Shown here piece by piece: positions 37,849-50,560 of a stretch of DNA of 64,000 nt (position 1 is the first letter of the stretch; each line of letters opens with the position of its first letter). The position numbers and the translations under genes were made by a program. Source of the DNA: Rostratula benghalensis (Eukaryota; Chordata; Aves; Charadriiformes; Rostratulidae); the NCBI GenBank assembly GCA_013399305.1, contig VXAI01000049.1, positions 1,518,954 to 1,582,953 on the forward strand, read 5' to 3'. The notes under the pieces were generated by a model. It made no database searches. It saw nothing but the letters and a program-made list of their open reading frames with translations, and had not been told where the DNA came from.

Positions 37849-37872
37849 GACTCTCTCTGCCTGGAGAGAGTC
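37849..37872. repeat. Perfect short inverted repeat (hairpin)
   Basis: GACTCTCTC and GAGAGAGTC form a perfect 9-bp stem around the loop TGCCTG. Outer pairing is weak, so it is not a convincing microRNA precursor. Confidence 0.6.
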
Positions 37873-38796
37873 GAGATGCTGCCATGATATCCGCTGTCTT
37901 TTTAGCTGGTGGACAGGTGATGCTTAAACACAGCATGTGCACAGCCAGCGGTCAGCGTTCTGAGCTCATGAAAACGATGACTGACACAGGCTGATGCCTG
38001 AAGGATCGGTCTCTAAAACTGTCCGTATCGTTTGCCCCCCTCTCCCCTTTTATTTCATCCATCATCTTTCTGTATTAGGAACATTCAGGAGGGAGTCAAG
38101 TGACTTGATAGAACATCTGCGACATCGCTATCACCAAGAAAATGCTCACTGAGATAATAAGGGAAAAGCACACTCTCTGAAGAGGCTTGTGTGTAAATTA
38201 GACCAAGCAATAACACACACCCCCAAAAAGCCCTAACAAACAAACTGGTTAGATACTTCAAACTTTCCAGAAGAGCAGAGGGGAGCAAGAAAACACTACA
38301 GGTTCTACCACTAAAATGTATTTTTGCTGAAATAAGCTCTTCTCTGTGATGGTTTAGCTCATCCCTAGAGACTTTGTGTCATTATTATTAAATTTACCAT
38401 GGGAAGGATTTGGACTTAGGTGGTACCAGGAATCTTGTGCAGCGAATTCTCCAGGAATTCCTTCCTGCATTAGGCCCCATTACTCTGGCCCAGGAAACTC
38501 AAACACCCTCAGAGGCTGCTGTGAGCTGCTCTTGCCCATACCTTCCTTCACTTTTGGGAGCTGTTTCTTCTGACTCAGCAATAAATAGAAGGGAAATACT
38601 CTGGGAATTCAGATATATGAGATGTACAAAGTTGTGTTTTCTGATTGTGAAGGAAACCACAAGTAAATCCCCCTTGTGCATCCAGATTGGATCTTGCATT
38701 GAAATACATCAAAATCTGAATTATACAGAGGCTATGCAGCACTATGGGTAAGTACATTGGCCTTTCATGTCTTATTATGTTGTTAATTAGTTAATG

Positions 38797-38853
38797 TTTG
38801 TAAAGCACTTTGAAGATGAAAAGCCCTATATAAGTTCTAAGTGTTATTATCTC
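38797..38853 (+). repeat. Ancient SINE/LINE-type tail (family uncertain)
   Basis: TTTGTAAAGCACTTTGAAGA followed by TGAAAAGCCCTATATAAG and TGTTATTATC resembles the widespread 'aaagcgctttg ... aaaggcgctatataaat ... ttattatt' tail of old vertebrate SINEs and LINEs. Only the tail is visible and the family cannot be named with confidence. Confidence 0.5.
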
Positions 38854-39649
38854 TAGAGACCTGGGTTCCATTCAAAGGTGCTTAATTACGTATGCCATAA
38901 ATTAGACTTAATGAGTTGTGGAATCCTACGCTTTATGTGATGTGTGCAGGTTTCTCAGCTAGATCTAGGCCTTATGGCCTGCTGCAGCACTACTTTAGGT
39001 ATTCAGAGCTGTTAGGAAAAATTACACAAAAACAGAGCAGAAAATTCCTAAAAATAGTGGGTTTGCCTTTCAGTACTATTTAGGACTCAGTGAAGTAAAT
39101 TACCAGGAGTTTTTGCTCTGCTGTATCTAGGGCTTTTCCAGTAACCAACTTCAAATTTTTGAAGGTGACATTATTGGTTTTTAAATTGTGGTATAGATAT
39201 AATTCAAATTCTTACTTCTGTTCCATATTTTGGCTTAGCAGAAGGGAGTACTGCCCTGAAATATCCCCTCAGGGCTGGGGACCTGGTGGTGTTGGGTTGT
39301 GTTCACAAGCCTAGGAGAAGAAGTTCCCATCTCTAGAGATACTATCATATCATTTACAACAAGCCATTACAAGCGGGGAACATGCAAAAAGGGGAAGTGA
39401 TGGTTATAGGAAAATGTGGTTTCATTGGCTTTGCAGAGCTGAGAGTTTCCATGTTATGTAACTGAGAGATTTTGTGGCCAGAAAGCTACCGAATTTGCCC
39501 CCCTCAAGCCCGGGCGCCGGGGCGGCTGTCTGGCAGCGAGTGCAGACAGCTTCTCCTGCCTCTGCCTCAGCAGGATCCTCCCCCTGTCCCACAGTGGCTC
39601 TTGTGTTCCCACAGCAGGGTAGTTCTGTTTTACCTTGGGCCTTTCACAG

Positions 39650-39668
39650 GCAGAGAGAGAGAGAGAGC
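39650..39668 (+). repeat. (GA)n microsatellite
   Basis: GCAGAGAGAGAGAGAGAGCG, at the right end of a GC-richer patch (39,500-39,690). Confidence 0.85.
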
Positions 39669-41883
39669 GAGGAAGGATTTATCCTGTGAATAAATATGTT
39701 AGGAGTGATTGTGTTCATTAGTACAACCTAAGTAGATTGGAAAAACTAATTAATAGCAATTTACTATAAGTGTCTCTAACAGACTTACTTGAAAGTATTT
39801 ATCCTGAAGTGAAAGTCATTTGATTTCCTTAATGTTTATTGTAAGCATATGCAGACTATCTTCCAGGGGAAAATGTATTTTTGAGTACTCCAGACAATTG
39901 AAACTAGTGAGCACTGTCTGGAGAAAGCATCTGTAACCGCAGCCAAAAGAGGAACGAGTTTTCCGACATTCTTTCGAGACATGTGTTTGAAGCATGGGTT
40001 CCCATCACTTTCAGAGTGACTTGCAGGCCATTTTCTTTATATAGATTTAGACAAGTCAATGTGGTCTTAGATGCATCTTGATAAAGGCCTTTGTTGATTT
40101 CTCCTTTGTGCATTTTCTCCTGTGTTGTTTTATTGCTTGTTTTGAATAAGGGGACATTCTCAAGAAACTTCAAATGGGACAAAGTGTAGTTTTGAACTGT
40201 TTTTATCACTAGCCCTTCTGTATTCCTAAAAAATGGATCTGCTCTTACACTTGAATTACTGGGGGTGCATCTCCTTCAAAAACAAGATCACAGAATGGTA
40301 GATGCAGTTTTGCTGAATGCTTTTCATATACTGTAATAAATAGGAACTTCACATGAATGCCGATTTGAGCTCCAGGCTGTGGTTAAACGTTTTAAGAGTG
40401 TAGCAAACTTATCAACAAACCTTTCCTTCCCCACCCTACACCCTTCCCTTTTTAGAAAGAACACATTTTTATCTGACTGGCTCGTGACTTGGGGATTTTT
40501 ACCAGCAAGTGTGGGAACTTGTCAAATATTTTGAAATTTGAGTGTGAAAACAAAACAAAACAAAAATAATCTTTTTAAAATGGTATTTTAAACAGTGTGT
40601 ATCAACTGAGTAAATTTTTGACTTGCTGAAGTACATACAGATTCAATTCTCTGACCTAATTATCACTACTTAACCAGAAGTTACCGGTCTGATTCCTTTT
40701 TTTAATACTCCAGGACACCACATGTGCTAGTGTAACTCCATTGAGGTACTGAGTCAATGGCACTCGTTTCTAAACTGCTTTAGCCTTTTGTCGAAAGGCG
40801 TTAAGAATTTTCATGTAGTTATTATTTCATCTGGGCATTTTAAGTCTCTCTCTTTTCCTTCTCTGTTTCCAAGATGTTAGTGACTGACATACCCTAGCAG
40901 TGATATCACTATGGCTTTAAACATCAGTGAAGAAGCTGTCCAAGCAGATGAGAAAGTTGTAAGCCCAAGCAGCTGCACTGGAGTGCCTGTTACGGAGACA
41001 TTGGGCAGGAGAAACAACTTGTGAAAGCACTTTTTTACAGCCAGATCTCCAACTCTGACTCCAACTGACCAGTATGGCTGGTAAGGGTGCTCTTTGAGAA
41101 AAGAATTCATGGGTTACAAGAAGCATTAGATGTGCGTGGAGAAACATCTTGGTGAGTTAATAACCAGTAAAGACCTCTGGTCACTTGGTTGTTGTGTTTG
41201 GGTGAGCCAGGTAGGGCTTTTACAAGAACAGTCACCATCCTTTTGACTTGAGGCTTCCCAAGTCATTTTCCTGTTTTAAGTCTGTCATTTAACAAAGCAC
41301 TGGTCTATCTCTGAAAGTCTTTGACTGTGGAAGCATTGCTCGTGAGATCTGGAAGGCTTCAGGATTGTTCCTGCTGCCAGCTTCCTCTCCCTGTCTGCGA
41401 GCAAGGGGTTATCACGGGTCAGCTGCAGAATGGAAGGTGTGGTGGTAAATTGGGAGGTAAGCCTGGATTTCCTATTGACATGTTTGAGTTTTACACCAGG
41501 GAGGATAAAGAGCATCCATCCCTTCAGACAGAACACGGTGCAGATACACGTGAATCATCGTCAACTCAGTGGTGGCTGTTGTTTATTTCAGTGGACCTGT
41601 GGGTTTTGTTTCAGCAGACCCAAAATGTTTATTGATGATTTCGTGCATGATTCTTGAATTTCTCTCTCTCTATTTTCAAGATGTGGTGCAGAGGAACAAA
41701 ATCCCACGCAAAATGCCAAAAAAAAAAAAAGATTGTTTGACTGAACTGTTGGTCTTAGCAGGGGAAGGGTGAGAAGCACAAAGGGCCTTCAAAATTACTA
41801 GAATCACTGGTATGATATGGTTTAACTTTTAAACACGTGTAAGCTTTTAAAGATCATACTAATTAATTTCTATTGTTCATTAT

Positions 41884-41905
41884 TACTGTAGCACATACTA
41901 CAGTG
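41884..41905. repeat. Short inverted repeat
   Basis: ACTGTAG and CTACAGT are perfect 7-base arms around CACATA. No longer stem is visible. Confidence 0.5.
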
Positions 41906-43142
41906 CTGGAAGGAACACCTTAATGTGAAAGCTTTAAGAATTAGGTTCATAGATATTCCATTCCAGAAGTACTGTTACAACACCAAATATTTTAGTCTCT
42001 TGCACAAACCTGTTTTCAGCTACGTATTCCACCAGCAAGAAGCTCTCTGTTCTGTGGTTGAACATGCCTCAGTTTAACCTCTCAGTTCAGTAAAGCATTT
42101 CTATTCTGAATGTTGCTTAAGCTTAAGTTTAGGCATGTCCATACTGAGGTTAATAGGGCTGGAGTTAAGAGCAGGCTGAAGTGTTACTGTGAACCAGGGT
42201 TTGATTTGATAGTATGTCACAAAGTACATGTGCACACCAACACTTCCATGTTTTTTTTAAAGTTTCCTCAGGAAATAGGCAATGGAATTATTTCAGAAGT
42301 ATTACTGAGGAAATCAGCTCTGTTATATCTAAGTGTTTACAGTGAAGCCTAAACTTAGTTCTGCACTGGGTGTTGATTGAAATCTTGACTTAAGTAAGAG
42401 CATGGTCCATGGCTGTATGCGTCTGCCTGAGGGAGATGAATGAATTGAGGTAGCCAAGTCACATTGTTGCCTGACAAAGGATATCAGAAAGCTCTTAAGA
42501 TCAAAAACTAACAACTCCACAAAACTGGAGTTTGTCATGCAAGCATCATCACACCAACTAATTGACCTTATTTGTTCTCCCCATTAATTATTTGTGTTAT
42601 TATTGCAACATATGTCCAACACTTAAACAGTGCATATTACAGGGAAAATCTGGATTATTCGTGAAGAGAAACTGAGAAATTGACTTGAAAATGCCAAATC
42701 AGGCAGGCAGATGGAATTACCTCATGTGGCATTCATTCTTAAAAGAATTTATATCTTTTTCTCTCACTTCCTCATACATGCAAACAAGGAAGCAAGCACA
42801 CGCTATCTCCCAGTTTCACAAGAAGAGAATAAGAAGTCAGAAATACCATACCCACTGAAAGACAGCTTGAATGTAGAAACACTTAGGTGAACCCAGTCTT
42901 CAAGAGGGCATTTGTTTTCCCTGGTATCAAGAGGTACTTCTGACCTAGCGGGACATGTTCCTGTGAGCAGTGAGCTCTGACCCTGTGTCACTGAGAAAGG
43001 TAGAAATACCCTTCAGCCATCTATGAGCAAAGATCAGATCCACAGAGAATTTCAACCACTGTATGTACCACTCTTCTAGTAGAAAAAATAGGTGTATATA
43101 CAGAAAATCTATCACTGTTTTTTGTTTGGGTTTTCTTTTCAG

Positions 43143-43212
43143 ATACCCCTCATCCTGCAGGGTGGTTTTGGATTAAGAGAGAGGAAAAGGATGGGACTTG
43201 TCTAAATGCCAG
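43143..43212 (+). other. Candidate exon A (phase-compatible with 44,638-44,756)
   Basis: A T-rich acceptor (GTTTGGGTTTTCTTTTCAG ending at 43,142) and a donor-like CAG|GTAGAT at 43,212/43,213 bound 70 bases. One frame is open throughout and includes the residues GWFWIKREEKDGTCLNA; it ends in phase 2. The next splice-bounded open segment on the same strand (44,638-44,756) starts in the compatible phase. No family was recognised, and a chance phase match is 1 in 3. Confidence 0.15.
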
Positions 43213-44029
43213 GTAGATTGTTTTATCTCCTTCCATTAAAATAGTCATAATCAATGCGGAATCTGATTCTAAAATTGTTCTTAAAAATAAATCCTATCTG
43301 CAGTATATTTACATGTATGATTTCCCTTGCATTGATAATGTGATTCATGTTAATGTGGTTTAAGAGTCAGAATTCAAAAAATATTCAAAACCCGCAATTG
43401 CTTCATCTAGATGGGAGGCACCTGAGGTCCTTTGAAACTTTGCTAAGAAGAAACTGCCAGAATTATGAAAAAATTCCCTCTTGTTTTTACATTAATTTGC
43501 CTACAGTTGTCTTTGTAATGTCTCTCCAAAAAAGTTGATGTTACACCCATCTGCATGCACTTAAGCTCTTTCTGCTGAAATGTATTGCTTGAGCTCATGG
43601 TGAAAGCTGCAACAAGTGCTTGCCCTCACAATACAAAAGGAAATGAAATGGAGGGCTCATAATGGACTAACTGTTTGAAATCAAGACTTCAAAATCTCTG
43701 TTAAGCTACTTTTTGGTCAGTATCCTTTATTACAAGAAGAGGTTCTTAGCACAGATAAAGAAACCTGGGAGCGAAACCACAATCCTGTATGTTCGTATCA
43801 TGATGATGATGAAGCAGCATTGTTGTCTTTCCAGTGCCACTAAAGTGAAAGTTTCCATTTACATCAATTTTTTAAAATCAAGGGGTTTAGGTCTTGTTTG
43901 ACAACGAACTCAAATATATAAGTTAAACCTATTAGCCTGAATGTGACAGTTAATATGCTGATGTTAAGAATGTGCTTAACGTCAAGAGCTCTTGGCTAGG
44001 CGTTTGGACTCATTAAAGGGGAAATAAAT

Positions 44030-44290
44030 GTCAAAGTGAAGAAGATAAAATTGTAATGCAAAATATATTAATATAATAAAGCACGCTGAAGACATTGCCT
44101 CTCTCTGTTATTTGTTGGTAAAGGAGACGGCATCCATTTCTGTAATGGATAAAGAGGTTATTTATAAGAAAATATTCTGTTCCCTGTCTTACACTGAAAG
44201 CATTTTATATAAAACAGATAGAAAGTTGCTTGTTGTTTTAATATCTAGGATCAGTGTCCACTGAGTGGTAATTCATGTAGTCCTGTGATC
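44030..44290. promoter_or_regulatory. Candidate conserved noncoding element
   Basis: Non-repetitive AT-rich block with GTAATGCAAAATATATTAAT near 44,054, a TTATTTGTTGGTAAAGG FOX-like word near 44,108, and CATCCATTTCTGTAATGG near 44,131. No coding frame is supported. Confidence 0.3.
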
Positions 44291-44637
44291 TGACATCTTA
44301 TGTCCGAGCAGCTTGGGGAGAAATAATGGAAAGAACTTTTTAAAGGCTGCAGAGAGGTGACAGCCTGGAAAAAGCTAATTTAAATATGTTTTTAAAATTG
44401 TGCTTCTTAAGATCTTTCATTCAAAACTAAGCTTGATGTAAAATAAAACAAATTAAGAGCATGCTGATGTCACTGTGGCAGCAGTAGTCCCAAGTGCAGA
44501 TTGTATATGCTCGATTGATTCAGGTATCTTTATTTGGTCTGGCAAATGAAAACCTTGTCTTACTGTAAGTCATTTTTACCACCTGGATTTGCATATACGT
44601 ATGATACCTGTTATATTAATTATATCTATTTTCACAG

Positions 44638-44756
44638 GTATAGACAGACATACCCCAGAGTTGTGGCACCCATTAATAGATCAAGCAAGCCCATGCAGCT
44701 GTGTTTTGATCAGTGGAAAGGTTTCCTGGCATCCGAGAACCGAAATCACCTTTTGG
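44638..44756 (+). other. Candidate exon B
   Basis: Acceptor-like TATCTATTTTCACAG ends at 44,637 and a donor-like TTGG|GTATGA lies at 44,756/44,757. The frame from 44,639 is open across the segment (residues include YPRVVAPINRSSKPM and FDQWKGF) and continues to a stop at 44,807. The phase fits candidate exon A at 43.1 kb. Neither exon matches a protein I know. Confidence 0.15.
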
Positions 44757-45689
44757 GTATGACAAGTGCATCTAAGTATCTAGCGGGTGAAAATCAAGGG
44801 TTTCTGTGAGGAAGGAGAAAGAACACCTACCACAAAAAATTAAACGTAAAATAACCTTTAATAATTGCAACAATGCAAACTCAATTGGATGTATTGCTCT
44901 CATCTGGCATTTAGCCATCCATCATTTGCTAGTGCATAAAGCTGATTTGTGCTCTTCCCTCCCGTCCCTGTTTCCCGGAGCCGATGGCCTCTTTTCACCA
45001 CTCCTTTCCCATAGGCACAGACCACTGGGACCCAAACACTCTTTTGTCTCTTCCTCTGGAACGCTGCTTTCTATGGCATGGGGAAAGGGGGAGTTTTGTG
45101 GGCAGCTGCCTTTCTTCTACATCGTTGAACTCCACTTATAAACTCTGCCGATAGACACTTGGAAGGTATCTAAAACACCAGACAAAGAAACAGGTATAAT
45201 TCAGAGGAAAACTGACCTTGATTGAATAGGGTCAGAATGCTTCAGCCACCTCTTTCATTTGAAACTCCTCATTTACAGACTCACACTTCTTTTATTGTAG
45301 ATTAGGGTCGACATAAATATACGTGGGATCTGCGTTAGTCTTCCAGATAAGAAGAATTTGGATAAGCTAGATTCAGGGAATTCCGTGACTAATCAAGCTC
45401 CTTCTGAAGAGCACACAACAATTCCTCCCCTCAAAAACCTGTAACACCAAAATTGTTGAGAGCCCCCAAACTTATTTTCAGAAATCTTGTTTGGGTATTC
45501 CCTGGGTATTAGCATCTAGCAGACAAGCTAAAGCTTTAACTTCCTAACCCCCAGGTCTAATTGTATATATTAATTAAACTCCTGAGGAAACACAAAAAGT
45601 GTAGTGACCTCTATATTATGTTTCTAAGAATTTGAACTTTTGTCTTGTGGTTGAGAAATTTAAGGCTGTTCTTAGAAAATGTAAAGCCT

Positions 45690-48600
45690 CTAAGCCACCA
45701 AGGACTTTTGAACAAAATTCTTATGGTCACTTCCAGACCTGATCAGTACAGCTGCTTCTTGAGCTTCCTGGGGCTGTCTGTTATCCTGGGCCATCTTTGT
45801 TGAGTGTGCCAAGAATGGAGATTTACCAAAATATTTGACGGAAGTTTTATCTAGAGTGTGTCCCAAGAATTTATTTGCATTATGCACCTCTTTTAACCAA
45901 ATGTTGTTTGTTGTTATGGAAACCCATTCTAATGAGAGAGCTCTCTGAGCCATGAAAACGTTAGCCAACTGACAAAGTTTGCAGCTTTCAAGAAATTCTC
46001 TGTACTTCCCATATTCTTTAAACAGCATCTTTCACGTCGTCCAAAACCACATATGGTACAGGCGTGACTTTCTTTCTCATCACTAAGGATGATTTATATC
46101 ACACCAGGAGTAAAAAGGGACCTGCAAAAATCAGAGATATAATTAGAAATATTTTAATAGCCTTTGACACTATTGGAGCAGCAGAGAGGAATCTTAAACC
46201 TTCTGTTTCTTTGCTGGGAAGTGCTTCAGCTGGGACTGATGTTGATGGGGAACTGGGAATGCCTCCTCTCTGGTTCAGAAGGGCTGAAGAATGGCCACAC
46301 CAACACATTCAGCACAGGCACGCGCCTTCACATTTGTCTTAGGTTAGCACATTCCTTTATTTAACTGTCTCTGATCTGACTATATCTGATCATTCCTTCA
46401 TCTCATTTTCACTTAACCTTGTGCCCTCTGCACAGACTAAGCATCCTATCAGATATCTCCCACAGGACCTTCTTTCCCCTCCACTCCCCCTTCCTCCACT
46501 CTTTCTGCGATTTAGGTGCTTTATGCTACTCCTGGCAATTTACCTGATTACACGGAAGGAGCTGTAGATCTTCTTATAATTGCTGTTTTACTTAAAACAT
46601 TGATTCTTTAGCTCCTCTCTGTTTTCAGGTCATCACACCTCACTGGAGCTTTTCCTGGTTTAATGAACAACTTGGAAACCACAGGGAGGGCCAGAGGATG
46701 GGAGTTGTATGTTCTTACACCTGAAAGCTGCTCCATAGCATCCACGAGAGGATTCTTGGCCCCTGCCTAGTTAAACTGGATGTCCAATGTTATCTCTCCA
46801 GGCAAGTAAGATTCTGGCAATCACTGTAGTCCTATTTCACTTGTTCTCAGTCTTTTTGACACAAACACATTAATTTTCCCAAGCTGCTTTGGCAGCTGTA
46901 AGAAGTTCTCTTTTTTTTTTTTTTAAAATATGATTGATAATATTGAATATTTCTGTTAAGCTTTTACTGCAATTCCTGGGATGTGTGATAGTTTCTCTAT
47001 TCGGATGTTAATCTCCAGCATGCAGGAGCACATCCTCCAATCACCTACTCATTATGGAGCTCATTAGTAAAATGCTGCTGGTTAATTTACGACTGTCTAC
47101 GAAGCTCCTCCTAGCACTAGCCCTACAACATTGGATGTCATTCTCCCAACACTCCCGCTGTCAAAGGTCACATAAAGCAAACCATTGCTTTATACAGAAA
47201 CTCCTTCTAGTTTAACACAAAAGGAATGGCAGCCCTTGGGCAAAATTTGACTGTATGGTTTCTTATGATGCACTGGAAAGAAGTACATTCTGGAAAGGGT
47301 GCCAATAACACAGGTTCTCTGGTTCAGTGCAGGAAATGACCGCACTAAAATGTACTGGCAAAAAAACGTCATCATTTTCTTCACTTCCAATTTCTCAGGG
47401 AAAAAAAGAAGGTTGTCTGAGGAGACACAAATATATAAAAACAAAAAGACCTCCCAGGCTGATTTGAAATATATTCAAACTACACATCCACTCCCTCCTC
47501 CCTAGAACCCAGTAAATATTTCTTTGGCCCCGCAAAGTATTTTAGTCTGAACCCAGGAAACCTCAGATTGACCTTGGAAATAAGATTCCTCATATTCGAA
47601 CTAAATGTCTCAGCCGCATTACTGGAGGAGTTGCACTTTTCTGATTGAAGCATATAAAACTTGTCTCTTTTGGCAAATGGGCTAAATTATACTGTGGGGG
47701 ACTAGTTGTTTTCCCAATTAACGGACCATAGGCACTTTCAAACTCTTTTTCTCAACTTTGGTACCCTAGTACAATGCTGGTGGCAAGGTTAAAATATCTA
47801 TTTTAGGCCATTAGGGGCAGGGTTCAGCCCATGTAGAGCACTGGAGCCCATCTCAGTGAAGATACACTGCCCTACCTTGCTGAGCATGTCTCTACAGAGA
47901 TTTTATTCTGTCTTCTCCTCAGGTTGTTTCAGATGGCTTAACAGCATTTGATGCTATAGTGTCCTTTTGGCTTACCTTGAACCCCATTTGAGATTTCAGA
48001 TTGTATATGTCTGGATTTTGTTAGCTTTACCAATTTGTTTTCTTCTGATGTCTTTCTCCTCTGCCAGCTGCGTTAACTCATCTTTCACCCAAGACAAGAC
48101 CTCACTCCTCAATGGGATATAATGACAAAACACTCTGGAAACAGTTTTTGATGTCATCTTCTGACAACGTCTGACTCATATTCAGGTATAGATTTCCCAG
48201 GTCTGGTTATCAGTTTTCTGTAGAAAAGGATAAGTGCATGTTCCACATGGACGGTAAGGACAAGAAAGGTCTCAAATTCCTCTTCTGATGACTGGCTGAC
48301 ATCTGTCAGCTGATGCTGAAGAGCATTGTGACCACAACCTTTCTATTAATACCACAGCTGCTTCCAGGACCTCAGACATAACTGCCTTTTTTCTGACAGT
48401 CTTGTTTAAAACAGACCAAAACCAATAAAGATGGAGACTTTGACTGGCATTTACCATATCAATTGAATCAAACTGGCCAACCAGAGGTCCAGAGCACCAA
48501 GTGCAGACCTCCATCCGCCCCAGGTGTGGCCCTTGCACCCTCACCATGTCCTGCTGTGTGTGCTCAGGGTTTCACTGGGTTGCAGGTTGTAGCCACGTGG
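45690..48600 (-). pseudogene. Decayed coding-like block, identity unknown
   Basis: Several minus-strand frames have protein-like composition but are broken. A 112-codon ATG frame lies at 46,028-45,690, an 84-codon frame at 47,444-47,190 and a 91-codon frame at 48,547-48,272. Between 48,341 and 47,996 three overlapping frames take over one after another (48,341-48,154; 48,213-48,102; 48,172-47,996), each ending at a stop. This is what frameshift decay of an old coding sequence would look like, for example a pseudogene or an ancient retroelement. Splice-like signals also exist on the minus strand (acceptor TCCTTTTCTACAG ending at 48,218; donor AAG|GTAAGC at about 47,977), so an untranslated spliced RNA is an alternative. 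I recognise no domain. The outer limits are approximate. Confidence 0.2.
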
Positions 48601-49792
48601 TGCAGATTGAAGAGCTCTGTGGGGCTCAGGTAATAGTCATACATCTGAAAAGGACAATGCTACCCAAAGAGAATGAACCTTTGAACTTTGTTAGCTTTTC
48701 TGATACGATGTTAAGCCTCAGATTTATAAAACCAAACCAGAACAAAACCAAAGCATGCTTTCTTTCATTCTGTCTTCTGATTTTGCACTAGCAAAGCAGA
48801 CCCTTTTTTTTACCTATAAACAGATGGCACACAACTCTGTGGGATTTTCCCACATTTGATGAACACACATCAAGTCCGTTTACTTGAGTATGGAAAATAT
48901 TAAAATGACTACCAGGTCTGTGTAGTGGAAGACACCTGGAGCACATTGCTGCCAGCAAGCTTCTGAGGTGGGGATATTCTGGCACACAGTCACGGTTCTG
49001 GGGACTGGGCCATTTTTGACTCAGGTTATTGCATCTTTTGACACCTAAAGACATGTTCACCTCTGACCCAGAAACATCTGCAACGTCAAACTATAAAAAC
49101 GGGAATGGAAATGTAGCCTTTTTTTTCCCCCCCTTACTGTTATTTTTATTTTCTATTGAAAAGGGTTTTAAAGGGCCTATGAAATGTAAAATTGCTTTTT
49201 TGCCATAGTTGCAAAACTCATTTCACTTTTTATCTGAGATGCGCTTGTAGCAAATTTCCAGAGTTGAAAAATGAATACAATAACCCACTGTGAGGACCAC
49301 AGCCCAGCCTGCATCCCTCGCCGCTTGAGGCAAAGCGGGGAAACCACCACCGTGGCCAGCCCTGTCCTCACTCCCACCGTTCACCCCGACGTTTTCTCAC
49401 CGGTTTCTGTTCCCTGCAAAGCACTCACGCGTTGTGACTTCCCCTCCTAAAGTAACACTGACTGATTTTTACTCGCCAAGCCCTAAATTTTGCTCCTCTG
49501 TGTAAGGAAAAGTTATAAATGTCTGGGCCATTACTGCTGCTCCTCTGACATGGCCCATCATCAGAGCACCAGCTTGACTGGTCACCAGTTTCTTATATGA
49601 GATACTGGTGTATGAATACCAGTTCAAGGCTTTCTTTCACCTTTCTTGTTATGATTGGCTCCTGCAATTTATATACACACTGATTTACTATTTTTTACTA
49701 AATTTTGCCTACTAACTTTTGGCCAAAAAAAAAAAAAAGAGAGCTGGAACTGTTCTGTGTGTCAGTTTGCCTTCCTTCAGAATTAATTTTAA

Positions 49793-49860
49793 TGGTTTGC
49801 AATAGAATGTGCCTATCTCTGGATGAATGGCGCTATAGAAATCCCTAGAATTATTATCTT
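49793..49860 (+). repeat. Ancient SINE/LINE-type tail, second copy (family uncertain)
   Basis: CTCTGGATGAATGGCGCTAT followed by AGAAATCCCTAGAATTATTAT is a second, more degraded example of the 'ggatgaaaggcgctatataaatg...ttattatt' type tail, in the same orientation as the one at 38.8 kb. Such tails can persist because the surrounding insertion became a functional noncoding element; that is inference. Confidence 0.45.
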
Positions 49861-50089
49861 GACTTTTATCAATGGTATCATGTAGTCAATTTTTTGTTTC
49901 ATTTACTATGAGAGGTAGTGTATAGGGCAGAGCGATGTACTGTGTTGATAGATGGGGTATTGTTGTGGTTGAGTTTGCCAAAATTAACACATTTCCCATT
50001 GGGGGGAAAAAAAAAAGGAACAAATCCAAACCAACTTTGGAAAAGTTTCTCTTTTCTGAGCACAGGCATTTTATGTTAGAGCCTTAGAG

Positions 50090-50560
50090 CTGATTCTGTC
50101 TCTTCTAAGTTATAAAGCCTTATGGATGTACCATAAAGATGTCCACCTAATGCAGAGAAAAGCAGATTAATTGATCACAGTAATATATTCTTATCCACTG
50201 AATAAGAGCATTCCACACATTGTTTCTTGTTTTGTTTCTGGCTTGTAAATCTTCATTGTGGAATACAAATGAAAATGACCCAAATATGTATTATTTATGA
50301 ATAGGACTCTCAGATATTATGCTTTAGATTGATTATGTTAGACAGGATATAACAGAAGCACAATAAGTCAATGAAAAATAAAAAGCAGCAAAAATGTTTC
50401 ATGCTAAAAATGTAGTTCTGGTGACACCTCTTATATAAAGGACATTTCCAACACATTGACATTTATATTTATCATGGCTCTGCATGTGATTTACAGTTGT
50501 CTGAGGCGCTGAATATCGGGAATATCCATGCACATACACACCCCTTTTGAATGATGGTAA
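50090..50560. promoter_or_regulatory. Candidate conserved noncoding element
   Basis: A 470-base non-repetitive AT-rich block with TTAATTGATCACAG near 50,166, CATTGTTTCTTGTTTTGTTTC (SOX/FOX-like) near 50,218, TTTAGATTGATTATG near 50,322, and a GATATTTATCATGGC-type stretch near 50,460. All frames are closed. Confidence 0.35.

Larger units (their letters stand above)
36575..43142. other. Intergenic or intronic, no gene identified
   Basis: AT-rich unique DNA. It contains the hairpins at 37,849 and 41,884, an octamer ATTTGCAT near 37,695, an old SINE-like tail at 38,797 and a small GC-rich patch at 39,500-39,690 (CGGGCGCCGGGGCGG). No coding gene is supported. Confidence 0.65.

Noticed and set aside
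40285..40310. GATCACAGAATGGTAGATG, resembling a CR1 antisense tail
   Set aside because: The CR1 'ggttggaa' motif does not follow, so the match is too short.
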